Of a stretch of 64,000 nucleotides of DNA, positions 37,429 through 47,712 are shown one piece after another; position 1 is the stretch's first letter, and every line of letters begins with the position of its first letter. The DNA lies in assembly GCF_002028455.1 (NCBI RefSeq), contig NZ_MWUM01000003.1, forward strand, positions 237,374-301,373. The letters run 5' to 3'. This DNA is from Zoogloea sp. LCSB751 (lineage in GTDB: Bacteria; Pseudomonadota; Gammaproteobacteria; Burkholderiales; Rhodocyclaceae). A model generated the notes under the pieces. That model made no database searches. It was not told where the DNA came from and saw only the letters and a list, made by a program, of their open reading frames with translations. The translations under genes and the position numbers were made by a program.

Positions 37429-38292
37429 TCAGGGTTTCGATGCCACGGATGCCTGCACCCCGAGGATCTTGCTGATCCGTGCCGCCGCCTTGTCGGCCGC
37501 CACCTTGTTGGGGAAAGGACCTGCACGCACCCGGATCTTGTCGCCCAAAGGCTCTACATATGAAGCGTAGCCTTCTGCCTTCAACTTGGCGCGCAGACTT
37601 GTCACGTTCGCGCTCTCGCGATAGGCGCCAAGCATCACGACGTGAGCGCCGCCACTCGGCTCCTTGGGTGCAACGCCTGTGAGCAGCGCCTTTGCGCGCT
37701 CGGCATCAGCGCGAGCCTTGTCCGCCTCGGCCTTCTCTTTTTCCTTCTCCCGCTCCCGTTCCTTCTGCTTGGGGTCGGACTTGGCTTCGAGCTTGGCCTC
37801 AGGCTTTTTTACATCGGGCTTGGTCTCGGCCTTTTTGGGAGACTCGGGCTTGGATTCGGGCTTTTTGAGGGGTTCGGATTTGATCTCCGTTTTTTTGGGC
37901 GGCTCGGGCCGAGGATCGGGCTTTGCCAAGTCGGCTTTCTTGAGCCGGGAAGGAGGAAGCAGTTCCTGTCCCGGTTTCAGCAAGGGCGGAGGCAGGTCCC
38001 CGTCCTCCTTGTGATGCGCCCCGTCGTCCACCTCCGGAGCGACCGTCTCCTCGGCGACAGTACCCGCAACCGGCTGTGACGGTGCCGGCGCCTTGCCGGT
38101 GATCACCCGCGATGTGAAGTTGCCACCTTCCTGGCTCGGAATCCGGATCTGCACATCGGGGACGGTTTGCCGCGGCTCGTGATCCATGACCATCGGCAGG
38201 ATGATCACCGCGGCGAGCGCCAGCGCCGCAGACCCCACCAGGCGACGACGGGCGCGCTTCTTCAGGTCGATCTGGGAATCGTTATCGGCCAT
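37429..38292 (-). CDS. SPOR domain protein (DedD-like)
   Basis: A 287-residue single-pass inner-membrane protein with a C-terminal SPOR domain (about 205-285, HVVMLGAYRESANVTSLRAKL) that binds denuded septal peptidoglycan. A membrane helix near 18-38 (GSAALALAAVIILPMVM) is followed by a long low-complexity linker of Lys/Pro/Glu repeats (KKPE-, KKAE-type) and a KE-rich coiled stretch. The start at 38292 (MADNDSQIDLKKRARRRLVG) fits DedD proteins. The context folC-dedD-cvpA-purF matches E. coli. Confidence 0.9.
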   Translation of the reverse strand: MADNDSQIDLKKRARRRLVGSAALALAAVIILPMVMDHEPRQTVPDVQIRIPSQEGGNFTSRVITGKAPAPSQPVAGTVAEETVAPEVDDGAHHKEDGDLPPPLLKPGQELLPPSRLKKADLAKPDPRPEPPKKTEIKSEPLKKPESKPESPKKAETKPDVKKPEAKLEAKSDPKQKEREREKEKEKAEADKARADAERAKALLTGVAPKEPSGGAHVVMLGAYRESANVTSLRAKLKAEGYASYVEPLGDKIRVRAGPFPNKVAADKAAARISKILGVQASVASKP

Positions 38293-38305
38293 CTTGCTGC
38301 AATAC

Positions 38306-39580
38306 CTATTTGGATGTCCCGGCCGCAGCCAGAACATCGGCTACCGTAAGGAAGGAGCCAAAGACCACGATTCTATCACCCTCGGCAGCCCGGTCACGCG
38401 CCGCCTGATAAGCAGCATTCGGCGAACCGAACTCCGAGATATCGACACTCACCCCCGCCTCCCGCAGGATTCCGGCGAGACGCCCGGCACTCAAGCCCCG
38501 CGGCCCGGGCAACGTCGCAACCAACCAGTGGTCCACACGATCACGCAGCAGGCGGATCACGCCGGGAACGTCCTTATCGGCCAGCATGCCAATGACAGCC
38601 CAGGTTTCAGGGAAAAAGCCCATGCTCGCGAGGTTCTCGTTGAGCACCCCGGCAGCCTGCGGGTTGTGGGCCACATCGAGAATCACCGACGGGCGCCCAG
38701 GCAGCACCTGGAAGCGTCCCGGCAGATCCACCAGCATGAATCCCTGACGGATCGCCTGCATTGGCACCGGCAGGATATCGCGCACCAACTCGCAAGCCGC
38801 CATCACGGCCGAGGCGTTGAGCAGTTGATTGGTACCGCGCAACGCCGGATAAGCCAACCCTCCGCGCCGAGCCCCACCCGCCAGCCAGAAGGCCCACTGC
38901 TGCTGATCGCCGGCAAAACCGAAATCGCGGCCGCTGACCAGCAGCCTGGCACCGATGGCCTCGGCGTGAGCCAGCAAGGATGCGGGCGGCAGCGGATCAC
39001 TGCAGATCGCCGGCTTGCCAGCCCGGAAGATGCCGGCCTTCTCGAAACCAATGGCCTCCCGATCGTTGCCCAGGAACTCCATGTGGTCCAGGGCAACGCT
39101 GGTGACGATGGCGCAATCGGGCTCAAAGACATTGACGGCATCGAGCCGTCCGCCCAAACCGACTTCAAGGATGATCGCCTCGAGCCCAGCCCGGCAGAAC
39201 GCCACCCAGGCAGCCAACGTACCATGCTCGAAATAGGTCAGCGGCGTCTCGCCCCGGGCCCGCTCCACTTCTGCGAAGGCTTCGACCAGAACCTGATCAT
39301 CCACCTCGTGACCGGCAATGCGCACACGCTCGTTGTAACGCAGCAGATGGGGCGACGTGTACAAGCCTACGCGGTAGCCGGCAGCCAGCAGCACCGACTC
39401 CAGTAGTGCGCACGTGGAACCCTTTCCATTCGTACCCCCGACGGTAAAGACCGGGCAGGTTTGGGGCAGATTCAATGCATCGCGAACCTGGCGAATCCGG
39501 TCGAGACCGAGTTGGATGGCCTGACCGTGACGCGCTTCCAGCAGGCTCAACCAGCCTGCAAGGGTTTCGGGCAATTGCAT
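38306..39580 (-). CDS. folC: Bifunctional folylpolyglutamate/dihydrofolate synthase
   Basis: It adds glutamate to dihydropteroate and to folates. The 424-residue Mur-ligase-like protein has the P-loop TVGGTNGKGSTCALLE near residue 48, the TSPHLLRYNERVRI motif, SVALDHMEFLG and ILDVAHNPQAAG. It starts four bases before the accD stop region and precedes the SPOR gene, the usual accD-folC-dedD order. Confidence 0.96.
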   Translation of the reverse strand: MQLPETLAGWLSLLEARHGQAIQLGLDRIRQVRDALNLPQTCPVFTVGGTNGKGSTCALLESVLLAAGYRVGLYTSPHLLRYNERVRIAGHEVDDQVLVEAFAEVERARGETPLTYFEHGTLAAWVAFCRAGLEAIILEVGLGGRLDAVNVFEPDCAIVTSVALDHMEFLGNDREAIGFEKAGIFRAGKPAICSDPLPPASLLAHAEAIGARLLVSGRDFGFAGDQQQWAFWLAGGARRGGLAYPALRGTNQLLNASAVMAACELVRDILPVPMQAIRQGFMLVDLPGRFQVLPGRPSVILDVAHNPQAAGVLNENLASMGFFPETWAVIGMLADKDVPGVIRLLRDRVDHWLVATLPGPRGLSAGRLAGILREAGVSVDISEFGSPNAAYQAARDRAAEGDRIVVFGSFLTVADVLAAAGTSK

Positions 39581-39583
39581 GGA

Positions 39584-40459
39584 TCAGGCAACACCGCCAA
39601 CCGAAGGCTGGCGCGTGAGGAGAGTAATGAGTTCGGGGAGCCGATCGCGCAGTTCACGCCGGTCGATGATCATGTCCAGGGCGCCCTTTTCGAGCAGGAA
39701 CTCGGAGCGCTGGAAGCCTTCCGGCAAAGTTTCACGTACGGTCTGCTCGATGACCCGCGGACCGGCAAAACCGATCAGGGCACCCGGCTCGCCGATCACG
39801 AGATCACCCATGAAGGCAAAACTTGCCGATACCCCGCCCATCGTCGGGTCGGTCAGCAGGGTGATGAACGGCAGACGGCGCTCGGCAAGACGCGTGATGG
39901 CCGCCGTGGTCTTGGCCATCTGCATCAGGGAAAACAGACCTTCCTGCATCCGAGCACCGCCGGTGGCCGTCGCGCAGATGAACGGCAGACGCTGCTCCTG
40001 CGCCGCCTTGACGCCACGCACGAAGCGCTCGCCGACCACCGAGCCCATGGAGCCGCCGAGAAACTCGAACTCGAAGCACGCCACGACTACCGGCACGGTC
40101 TTGATCGCCCCCTGCACCACCACCAGGGCATCGGCCTCACCGGTATCCTCATTGGCCGCAGCAAGCCGGTCCGGATAGCGCTTGGAATCCTTGAACTTAA
40201 GGGGATCAACGGGCACCACTTCGGCACCGATCTCGAAACGCCCTTCCGGATCGAGCAGGAAATCGATGCGCTGACGCGCACGAATACGCTGGTGATGCCC
40301 GCACTTCGGGCAGACATTGAGGTTGCTCTCCAGATCGGACCGGTAGAGCACCGCCTCGCAGGACGGGCACTTGCTCCACAAGCCCTCGGGAATCGATTTG
40401 CGCGCAGACGGCGCATCCCGTTTGATCTTGGGAGGCAGCAGCTTGGTCAGCCAGCTCAT
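39584..40459 (-). CDS. accD: Acetyl-CoA carboxylase carboxyltransferase beta subunit
   Basis: It transfers carboxyl from biotin to acetyl-CoA together with AccA. The 291-residue protein has an N-terminal zinc ribbon (CPSC near 32 and CPKCG near 51) and a crotonase-fold carboxyltransferase domain with [12 protein letters not shown] and [18 protein letters not shown]. Its ATG overlaps the trpA stop by four bases. Confidence 0.97.
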   Translation of the reverse strand: MSWLTKLLPPKIKRDAPSARKSIPEGLWSKCPSCEAVLYRSDLESNLNVCPKCGHHQRIRARQRIDFLLDPEGRFEIGAEVVPVDPLKFKDSKRYPDRLAAANEDTGEADALVVVQGAIKTVPVVVACFEFEFLGGSMGSVVGERFVRGVKAAQEQRLPFICATATGGARMQEGLFSLMQMAKTTAAITRLAERRLPFITLLTDPTMGGVSASFAFMGDLVIGEPGALIGFAGPRVIEQTVRETLPEGFQRSEFLLEKGALDMIIDRRELRDRLPELITLLTRQPSVGGVA

Positions 40460-41265
40460 TGTTGCCCTCCCGCGTCGATCGCGTCACGGATGCCCCGGAT
40501 GAAGGCCTGCACCCGGGCAGGCGCTTCAGCACGCTCGCTTTGCTCAATTTCCTCGATGATGCGACTACCGATCACCACCGCATCGGCGAGACCGGCAACC
40601 CGCGCCGCCGTCGCTGCATCGCGGATTCCGAAGCCGACGCCAACCGGCATGCCGACCTTCTCGCGAATGACAGGGATGCGCCGGGCAACCTCATCCAGGT
40701 CGAGGGTCGCCGAGCCTGTCACACCTTTGAGGGAGACGTAATATATGTAGCCACTACCGGCTGCGGCCACATCGGCGAAGCGTTGTTCGGTGGACGTCGG
40801 CGCCAACAGAAAGATCGGATCGAGGCCAGCGGCACGACACGCGTCAGCAAAGCCCTGGCACTCTTCGGGCGGATAATCCACCACCAGCACGCCATCGGCA
40901 CCGGCATCCATCGCCGCACGCGTGAAAGCGTCCAGCCCCATGGCTTCGATCGGATTGGCGTAGCCCATCAGCACGATCGGAGTTTCATCCCCCGTTGCCC
41001 GGAACGCCCGGACGATCTCGAGCACCTTTCGCAGGCTCATGCCGGCAGCCAGGGCTCTTTCGGACGCACGCTGAATGGTCGGCCCGTCAGCCATCGGATC
41101 GGAGAACGGAACGCCGAGCTCAATGACATCGGCGCCGCCCGCCACCAACGCCTGCATCAGCGGCAAAGTCATCTCGGGAACGGGATCTCCGGCGGTGATG
41201 AACGGGATGAGCGCCTTGCGGCCTTCGCCTTCGAGCCGCTTGAAGGTTCGTTGAATTCTGGACAT
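40456..41265 (-). CDS. trpA: Tryptophan synthase alpha chain
   Basis: It cleaves indole-glycerol phosphate to indole. The 269-residue TIM barrel starts [20 protein letters not shown] at 41265. The catalytic Glu in [16 protein letters not shown] and the Asp in [10 protein letters not shown] are present. It follows trpB after a 58-base gap that holds a strong hairpin and is coupled to accD. Confidence 0.97.
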   Translation of the reverse strand: MSRIQRTFKRLEGEGRKALIPFITAGDPVPEMTLPLMQALVAGGADVIELGVPFSDPMADGPTIQRASERALAAGMSLRKVLEIVRAFRATGDETPIVLMGYANPIEAMGLDAFTRAAMDAGADGVLVVDYPPEECQGFADACRAAGLDPIFLLAPTSTEQRFADVAAAGSGYIYYVSLKGVTGSATLDLDEVARRIPVIREKVGMPVGVGFGIRDAATAARVAGLADAVVIGSRIIEEIEQSERAEAPARVQAFIRGIRDAIDAGGQQ

Positions 41266-41285
41266 GAATGGGTACGAATGATCAG

Positions 41286-41315
41286 CAGCCCTGCCGGCCT
41301 TGGCCGGCAGGGCTG
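41286..41315. repeat. Perfect 14-bp hairpin between trpB and trpA
   Basis: Arms CAGCCCTGCCGGCC and its exact complement enclose a two-base loop (TT on the plus strand). In the trpB-to-trpA direction no U-run follows, so it is unlikely to be a full terminator. It may stabilise the 3' end of a processed trpFB message or be a small repeat element. Confidence 0.7.
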
Positions 41316-41323
41316 TGAAAAGG

Positions 41324-42535
41324 TTAAAACTGGATGCCGGACTTCTCGGCGACGGTATGCATATCCTTGTCACCCCGGCCGGAAAGATTGACGAGCAGGA
41401 CCTTGTCCTTCGGCAGGGTCGGTGCCAGCTTGGCCGCATAAGCCAGGGCATGGGACGACTCCAGCGCCGGGATGATCCCTTCGAAGCGGCACAGATCGTG
41501 AAATGCCTTCAGGGCTTCCGCGTCAGTGATCCCCACGTACTCGGCGCGCTCGATGTCCTTGAGCCATGCATGCTCCGGACCAACGCCCGGGTAGTCCAGA
41601 CCCGCGGAAATCGAGTGGGTCTCGATGATCTGCCCGTCCTCGTTCTGCAGGAGATAAGTCCTGTTGCCATGCAGGACACCGGGACGCCCCGCCGACAGGG
41701 ATGCGGCGTGATGACCGGTTTCGATCCCGCTACCAGCAGCCTCGACACCGACGAGATGGACGTCCTTGTGCTCGATGTACGGGTAGAAGATCCCCATCGC
41801 ATTGGAGCCGCCACCCACGCAGGCGATCACATAATCGGGCTGGCGACCGGCCATCTCGGGCATCTGCTCGATGCATTCTTCGCCGATGATCTTTTGGAAG
41901 TCACGCACCATCATCGGATAAGGATGCGGCCCCGCCACCGTACCGATGATGTAGAAGGTATTGCCGATGTTGGTGACCCAGTCGCGCATCGCTTCATTGA
42001 GCGCATCCTTGAGGGTCTTGGAGCCGCTTTCCACAGGCACCACCGTCGCGCCCAGAAGCTTCATGCGATAGACATTGGCCGCCTGCCGACGCACGTCTTC
42101 CGACCCCATGTAAACAACACACTCCATGCCGTAGCGGGCCGCAACCGTTGCCGTCGCGACACCATGCTGGCCGGCGCCAGTCTCGGCGATGACCCGCGGC
42201 TTACCCATCCGACGGGCCAGCATGGCCTGGCCAATGCAGTTATTGACCTTGTGAGCACCCGTATGGTTGAGGTCTTCACGCTTCAGGTAGATCTGCGCAC
42301 CGCCGAGCAGTCCGGACCAGCGCTTGGCATGGTAGATGGGGCTCGGACGCCCCACATAGTGCTTGAGCTCATAGGCGTACTCAGCCATAAAGGCCTGATC
42401 CTGCTGGGCGGCTTCATAGGCCTGACGCAGCTCGGTCAGCGCCGGAATCAAGGTTTCCGCGACAAATACGCCGCCATAGGGACCAAAATGGCCGCGCGCA
42501 TCGGGTAGATCGTAAGGGGCATCAGCCATGTGCAT
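41324..42535 (-). CDS. trpB: Tryptophan synthase beta chain
   Basis: A PLP enzyme joining indole and serine. The 403-residue protein has the PLP-lysine motif [14 protein letters not shown] (Lys near 97), the [10 protein letters not shown] loop and the GGGSNAMG phosphate-binding motif. The ATG at 42535 has GGAG six bases upstream, so I prefer [10 protein letters not shown] to the ATG two codons later. It overlaps the trpF stop. Confidence 0.97.
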   Translation of the reverse strand: MHMADAPYDLPDARGHFGPYGGVFVAETLIPALTELRQAYEAAQQDQAFMAEYAYELKHYVGRPSPIYHAKRWSGLLGGAQIYLKREDLNHTGAHKVNNCIGQAMLARRMGKPRVIAETGAGQHGVATATVAARYGMECVVYMGSEDVRRQAANVYRMKLLGATVVPVESGSKTLKDALNEAMRDWVTNIGNTFYIIGTVAGPHPYPMMVRDFQKIIGEECIEQMPEMAGRQPDYVIACVGGGSNAMGIFYPYIEHKDVHLVGVEAAGSGIETGHHAASLSAGRPGVLHGNRTYLLQNEDGQIIETHSISAGLDYPGVGPEHAWLKDIERAEYVGITDAEALKAFHDLCRFEGIIPALESSHALAYAAKLAPTLPKDKVLLVNLSGRGDKDMHTVAEKSGIQF

Positions 42536-43145
42536 GTCGAACTCCAGCAACAAATTCGGTGATTCTGGCGGCGTCCTTGACGCCCTTGGCCGCCTCCACG
42601 CCACTGGACACATCCACGGCCCAGGGCTGGACGCGCTGCACTGCCTCCGTGACATTGCCCGCATGCAGTCCACCGGACAGGATCAGCGGCACAGGCAGCC
42701 CGGAAGGAATCAGCGACCAGTCAAAAGTCTCGCCCCCGCCTCCATAGCCTTCCACGAAGGCATCAAGGAGCAAACCTTGGGCACTGGGGTAGCAAGCTGC
42801 GTATTTTAGCAGATCAAGCCCGGGCCGCATCCGCGCCGCCTTGATGTAGGGCAGGCCGTATCCGATACACTGGCTCTCGCTCTCATCCCCGTGGAACTGC
42901 AGCACCTGTAGGGGTACCGCAGCACGAGCCTCCGCAATATAGCTGCGCTCGGCATTGACGAACAAGCCGACAGTGGAGACGAACGGCGGCACCAGTCGGG
43001 CCAACTCGGCGGCCCGCTCGAAACTCACGAAACGCGGACTGGGTGGATAGAAGACGAAGCCGATGGCGTCCGCCCCGGCGTTTACGGCAGCCAGGACGTC
43101 CTCCTCCCGGGTCAGGCCACAGATCTTGATGCGCGTACGATGCAT
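42522..43145 (-). CDS. trpF: Phosphoribosylanthranilate isomerase
   Basis: An Amadori isomerase in tryptophan synthesis. The 207-residue TIM barrel starts [17 protein letters not shown] at 43145, with the catalytic Cys in KICGLT near residue 8 and the Asp in [12 protein letters not shown]. It overlaps trpB and follows truA, an arrangement common in proteobacteria. Confidence 0.96.
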   Translation of the reverse strand: MHRTRIKICGLTREEDVLAAVNAGADAIGFVFYPPSPRFVSFERAAELARLVPPFVSTVGLFVNAERSYIAEARAAVPLQVLQFHGDESESQCIGYGLPYIKAARMRPGLDLLKYAACYPSAQGLLLDAFVEGYGGGGETFDWSLIPSGLPVPLILSGGLHAGNVTEAVQRVQPWAVDVSSGVEAAKGVKDAARITEFVAGVRHAHG

Positions 43146-43150
43146 GGCAC

Positions 43151-43945
43151 TCACGGTACAAGGAGTTGGGGAGGCGCGATGATACGCCCGCGGCCAGGCA
43201 AGGGCCACCGGTCAGGATACTCGACGCCAGACAGGTACAAGCCTCCGGGCGCGAAGGTCGGCGCTGCCCGGGTTCTATCCCGCACGGCAAGCAACTCCGC
43301 CATCCACTCCACGGATTTGCGCCCAAGCCCCACATAAACCAGCGAGCCCACCAGGTTGCGGATCATGTGATGAAGGAACGCATTGGCGTGAAAGTCGAAC
43401 AGCACGACCTCCCCCTCACGCCGAATGCGCAGCGAGTGCATGTGTCGCACCGGAGACTTGGCCTGGCACTCAGCAGCTCGAAACGAGGTGAAATCGTGGG
43501 TCCCGATCAGGCACTGCGCCGCGCTCGCCATCCGCTCTACATCGAACTCACCATGCATCCAGCCCACGCGCCCCTCCAGCAAACTGGGACGCACCCTCCG
43601 GTTGAGCAACACGTAACGATAGTGCCGGGACTCAGCGCTGAAGCGTGCATGAAAATCCTCATCCACCTCGACGGCCCACAACACGCCAACACTTGCCGGA
43701 AGATGGCTATTGACGCCACGTACCCAGGCCTCGAGCGGACGCTGGGCGACCGTGTCGAAATGGGCCACCTGCATGCTGCCGTGCACACCGGTATCCGTAC
43801 GTCCGGCACACACCACTGCCACGGGATGCTGAGCAATGATGGCCAGTGCCCGCTCCAGCACATCCTGAACAGTCCGTCCGTGAGGCTGAGTTTGCCAGCC
43901 CAGAAAAGCATTCCCGGCGTACTCGACGCCAATCGCGACTCTCAA
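43151..43945 (-). CDS. truA: tRNA pseudouridine(38-40) synthase
   Basis: It makes pseudouridine at positions 38-40 of the anticodon arm. The 264-residue protein carries the catalytic Asp in AGRTDTGVHGSMQVAHFDT near residue 50 and HHMIRNLVG near the end. I chose a TTG start at 43945, RVAIGVEYAG, because the longer frame has no family match and TTG overlaps the upstream stop (TTGA), suggesting coupling. Confidence 0.93.
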   Translation of the reverse strand: MRVAIGVEYAGNAFLGWQTQPHGRTVQDVLERALAIIAQHPVAVVCAGRTDTGVHGSMQVAHFDTVAQRPLEAWVRGVNSHLPASVGVLWAVEVDEDFHARFSAESRHYRYVLLNRRVRPSLLEGRVGWMHGEFDVERMASAAQCLIGTHDFTSFRAAECQAKSPVRHMHSLRIRREGEVVLFDFHANAFLHHMIRNLVGSLVYVGLGRKSVEWMAELLAVRDRTRAAPTFAPGGLYLSGVEYPDRWPLPGRGRIIAPPQLLVP

Positions 43946-44544
43946 CGGAGCGCTCCCAACAAGATCAACACCACCACCCCAGCAACTACACCATCCCACC
44001 AGCGCAGCGGAACAGTCCGTATGCGCAGACTTTCCATCGTAGTCACCCCATCGTCATGAACCAACAAGGCACGCCAGCCACCGTCGGGTGGACTCTCCAC
44101 ATAACGAAACACCAGCAGCACCCGGACCGCCAGCCGCTCCACCGGCAACCCCAGCACCGCCAACGGTCGAGCCAGCACCATCAGACCAGCAATCAGTTCC
44201 TGATCCCGTGTCGATTCGAGCAGGACAGCCACCAGGAGCACCACAACGAGCAGCTGAGCGCAATGCATGGCCGCCGCAGCCAAGCCCTCCTGCGTAGGCC
44301 CGGCGCTCCCCAGCAGCGGGACAACCAGCTCTCCGGGAGTGAACAGCGCAAAAAGTACCCACAGCACGAGGAGCAGGATACGAACCCGTTTCACAAGCCG
44401 CCCTGCCCGATGCCGGGCAAATATAAGGGCCGCCATCAGAACAACAAGCCCGAGACCCCATAACCAGGGACCTCGGGCCAGTTGCGCCAGCACTGCCAAC
44501 GCCGCCCAGGCGACAAGGCGTGTCGCCGGGTGGAAGGAAATCAT
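43942..44544 (-). CDS. EcfT/CbiQ-like membrane protein, no ECF partners nearby
   Basis: A 200-residue protein with five or so membrane segments: about 5-35 (LVAWAALAVLAQLA ...), 50-75, 85-110 (CAQLLVVVLLVAVLLE) and 180-198. The stretch LARPLAVLGLPVERLAVRVLL then FRYVE resembles the conserved EcfT core. The two Ala-Arg-Gly coupling motifs that touch EcfA ATPases are not seen. No EcfA or S-component gene is near. The ATG at 44544 is favoured by family; a GTG at 44577 would overlap the fimV stop. Function unknown. Confidence 0.7.
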   Translation of the reverse strand: MISFHPATRLVAWAALAVLAQLARGPWLWGLGLVVLMAALIFARHRAGRLVKRVRILLLVLWVLFALFTPGELVVPLLGSAGPTQEGLAAAAMHCAQLLVVVLLVAVLLESTRDQELIAGLMVLARPLAVLGLPVERLAVRVLLVFRYVESPPDGGWRALLVHDDGVTTMESLRIRTVPLRWWDGVVAGVVVLILLGALR

Positions 44545-44573
44545 TGCGGCTTCATCAAGTGGGAGGCATGACC

Positions 44574-47486
44574 TCACGAAAGACGAGCGAGGATCTTGCG
44601 TGCTTCCTCCTTTTGCACCGCGGCACCTTCCCGCAAGACCTCCTCAACCAGTTCCCGCGCGCCATCCTTGTCACCCATTTCCTCATAAGCACGCGCCAAC
44701 TCCAGCTTGGTCGCCACCTCCTGCTGCAGTTCCAGATCGAGCGGAGGCTCGGTCGGAGGGCCTGCGTCCGGGAGTTCCGCCACGGTGTCGGCGTCCGAAG
44801 GCAATTCGAGGTCGATCGAGTCGAGATTGACGACCGGATCGAACGGACGCGTCGCCGTCATCTTGTCGTCCAGCTTCTCGTCGAGTTCGAAATCGAAGTC
44901 GAGCAGGCTGCTGTCAAAACTGGTCTTTTCCAGATCCATCGTGGCAGCACCGGCCTCTTCGCGAAGTGGCTCATCGGCGAGTGTTGCGGTGAGATCCACG
45001 TTGACCGTTGCTTCGGATGCCGGCTCAAGCTTGTGCTCCCCAAACTCCGAACTGATTTCGAAATCGAGATCGCTGGGGTCAGGCAGACTGAAATCATCCG
45101 TCACGCGCTGGGGACGCGTCGACGTGGCCTCAAGGCTCGCCGGCATGCGATCCCCACCTGCCAACCGGGTCGTTTGCGGCGACGGCGCAGGCTCGTGATC
45201 GAATCCGAGATCGAAGTCCAGGGAGCTGACCGTTGGGGACTGGCCTCCGCCCGCAACTTCTTCATGGCCCGTTGCGCTATCCGCGTTGAGATCCAGATCA
45301 AAATCGAGCATGCCGGCATCCGGCGCGGCGGCCGAAGCCTCCGTACCCGCCGCAGCGGGCGCAACACGCCCGATATCCTCAAGGCTGGCATACTGATTAA
45401 GCTCACCCGGCAAAGCCCAAGTATCTTTCAGCTGAGAGGGCGACTCCAACGGATCATCGTGGCCCGTGGCCGGCGCCGGCTCCCGCGGCTCAAGCGCCCG
45501 CGCTTGGACCTGGGAGGTCTGTGCCTGTCCAAACCCCGTCGCAGCCGGCGCAACCGTCTGTGGCGCCGGCGCCGCAACGATCACGTTAGAAGCGGCACCA
45601 GGAGTAGGAATACGGTACAGAGGGCTATCGGGATCCACCTTGCGCCCAAGGGCTGCAGCCTTTTCCCAATCCTGCCCGTTACCACCCGTCAACGAATAAA
45701 GTTCCGTCGCCGTCGTCTCGAATTGCTTCAAGTTCTTCCGCTGCGCATAAATCTCGAGCAGCTTCAGATGAACCCCAGTGCGCCCCGGATCGGTCTTCAA
45801 GGCATCGAGCAGGATCTCTTCAGCCTGCGCATCCCGGCCGTAAGCCATATATACATCGGCTTCAGCAACCGGATCGACCCCTTCATCGGTGTCGATCGAC
45901 GATAGGCCGGACTGACTGAAATCGGTCTGGATCTGGCTGCTGCTTCCGGTGTCCACGCTTTGGCCACCAGAACTCCCGAACACGGAGTTCGAGGCCTCTC
46001 CGAATTCCGACAACGCGGAAGTCGTGGTCGGCGCCGCCTGGGCACGACGACGCTGATAGACCTTGTACCCTCCCCAGCCCAGCAAGAGGGCGAGAATTCC
46101 GCCCCCGCCCAAAAACAAGGAAAGATCATCGGAGACTTCTGCCGGAGGGACCGCTTCAGCGGGCTTCGGAGGCGCAGGCACCGGTTGGGGTGCAGGAGCA
46201 GCCGGCGGCTCAGGCTTGGTTTCAGGCACGGGATCTGGCACTTTTACCTGCTCGGGCTTGTCAGCCTCGGCAGCGGCAGGGGTCGCCGGCGCACTGGATG
46301 CCGCCTCCACCGGAGCAGCAGGCAGCGCAGGAGCTGCCGGCTTGGCCTGCTCGGCCGTCTGGGCCAACCCCTGGCTCTTCAACTCAACCAACCGCTGAAG
46401 CTCCCTGATGCTCTTTTCAAGATCGGCGAGCCGATTGTTCGCTTCCTTCAACGCCTTGTCGCGAGAGACCAGATCCTCTTCCAGCGCCTGCAGTCTGGCT
46501 CCGGACTTATCCCCGCCGAGCGCGCCTGCCCGACCTTCGTCGCTCTTAGAAACCTTCAGCTGATCCGTCGAACCCGCCGCAGTTGCCGCCCGATCGTCCA
46601 CCTTGGCGCCAATCCGGCCACCGCCTCCCTGGCGAGCCGGCGCCTCCTTCGCTGGCGCATTGACGGCCTGTTCAGCCAACTTCTGCCGATACCGCCCGAA
46701 ATCGGCGGATTTACCGACAATCTGACCGCGCTCACCACCGGCAGCAAGTTGCCGCGCGGTCTCCGCATCGGGAAGGCGCAGGATCTTTCCGGCCTGCAGC
46801 CGATTGACATCACTGGCATCAAACGCGGAGCGGTTGCCTTGGAACAGGGCTGCCAGCATCTGCTCCATCGAAACACCATCCGGGCGATTCTCAGCCGCGA
46901 TCCGGTGAAGCGTATCGCCGGGCTTGACCAGATAGGTCTTGCCTGCGGCCCCACTCTCCCGCGGTGCGCGCCCCGCCGGAGCCTGGCGACGCACCGGGGC
47001 AGATGCCTCGACACGGCGTGCCGTGAAATTCGAACGAACCTCCGGAGCGATCACCGGCGCGGCATGACGCCCTGCCCCGGTATCAGGTGGATCCAGAAGG
47101 AAGGTGTACTCGCGAATCAAGCGGCCAGCCGCCCAATTCAACTCCACCAGCATATCGACAAAGGGCTCGTTGATCGGCCTGTCACTGCTGACCTTCACAA
47201 TAGCACCACCGCCTCGCCTCTCGATGGCCATGCGCAGGCCATTGATAGACGGCGCGTAATCGACACCGGCCTGCCGGAAAGCCTCCGCTGACGCGAGCCG
47301 TGCCGTCATGTTCTGGAGTTCGTCGGGAGTGGCCGCGACCTCGACCTCGGCCCGCAAGGGCTGGCCCAGACCGCTCAGGACGGTGATTCGCCCCAAACCG
47401 GCCGCATTGGCACCAAGGGAGAGCGCGCTGATGGAAGCGGCGAGCAGGGTGAGCTTGAGCCGGCTATTCACAGGGTTCTTATGCAC
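44574..47486 (-). CDS. fimV: FimV/HubP-type polar peptidoglycan-binding protein
   Basis: A 970-residue inner-membrane landmark protein linked to type IV pili and polar localisation. A signal peptide (about 1-28, ending GANAAGLGRI) precedes the FimV N-terminal domain and a LysM motif (about 183-240, KTYLVKPGDTLHRIA). A coiled coil follows (about 335-370), then a Pro/Ala-rich stretch, one membrane helix (about 450-475) and a long acidic cytoplasmic region with a TPR-like part (about 555-620). The conserved FimV C-terminal TPR motif lies at about 915-970. The start is a GTG at 47486. Confidence 0.94.
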   Translation of the reverse strand: MHKNPVNSRLKLTLLAASISALSLGANAAGLGRITVLSGLGQPLRAEVEVAATPDELQNMTARLASAEAFRQAGVDYAPSINGLRMAIERRGGGAIVKVSSDRPINEPFVDMLVELNWAAGRLIREYTFLLDPPDTGAGRHAAPVIAPEVRSNFTARRVEASAPVRRQAPAGRAPRESGAAGKTYLVKPGDTLHRIAAENRPDGVSMEQMLAALFQGNRSAFDASDVNRLQAGKILRLPDAETARQLAAGGERGQIVGKSADFGRYRQKLAEQAVNAPAKEAPARQGGGGRIGAKVDDRAATAAGSTDQLKVSKSDEGRAGALGGDKSGARLQALEEDLVSRDKALKEANNRLADLEKSIRELQRLVELKSQGLAQTAEQAKPAAPALPAAPVEAASSAPATPAAAEADKPEQVKVPDPVPETKPEPPAAPAPQPVPAPPKPAEAVPPAEVSDDLSLFLGGGGILALLLGWGGYKVYQRRRAQAAPTTTSALSEFGEASNSVFGSSGGQSVDTGSSSQIQTDFSQSGLSSIDTDEGVDPVAEADVYMAYGRDAQAEEILLDALKTDPGRTGVHLKLLEIYAQRKNLKQFETTATELYSLTGGNGQDWEKAAALGRKVDPDSPLYRIPTPGAASNVIVAAPAPQTVAPAATGFGQAQTSQVQARALEPREPAPATGHDDPLESPSQLKDTWALPGELNQYASLEDIGRVAPAAAGTEASAAAPDAGMLDFDLDLNADSATGHEEVAGGGQSPTVSSLDFDLGFDHEPAPSPQTTRLAGGDRMPASLEATSTRPQRVTDDFSLPDPSDLDFEISSEFGEHKLEPASEATVNVDLTATLADEPLREEAGAATMDLEKTSFDSSLLDFDFELDEKLDDKMTATRPFDPVVNLDSIDLELPSDADTVAELPDAGPPTEPPLDLELQQEVATKLELARAYEEMGDKDGARELVEEVLREGAAVQKEEARKILARLS

Positions 47487-47659
47487 GAAGGCTGATTGTT
47501 AGAATCAAGTTATTGATGAACATAACATCATGGGTTTGGAGTGGCAAGTTCAAGCCGTTTTTGAACTCTCCACATCAGGCCCGCTACACTCACCGGAACT
47601 GGACGCACGCCCAAACCCTGACTTCGCCCCCTGGGCTCCTGGCATGCGCAGAAAAAGAA

Positions 47660-47689
47660 AATGCCGTTCAGCTAACGCAGAACGGCATT
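47660..47689 (-). terminator. Intrinsic terminator of asd
   Basis: Ten-base arms AATGCCGTTC and GAACGGCATT with a ten-base loop lie just after the asd stop on the minus strand and are followed by TTCTTTTTC. It would separate the leu-asd genes from fimV, which then needs its own promoter in the 225-base gap. Confidence 0.85.
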
Positions 47690-47712
47690 GAAATGCAAGA
47701 ACAACGTGGCGA

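Noticed and set aside
37720..37930. Short DNA repeats in the SPOR protein gene as a possible tandem-repeat array
   Set aside because: They encode a low-complexity Lys/Pro/Glu linker inside a clear gene; no CRISPR-like regular spacing.
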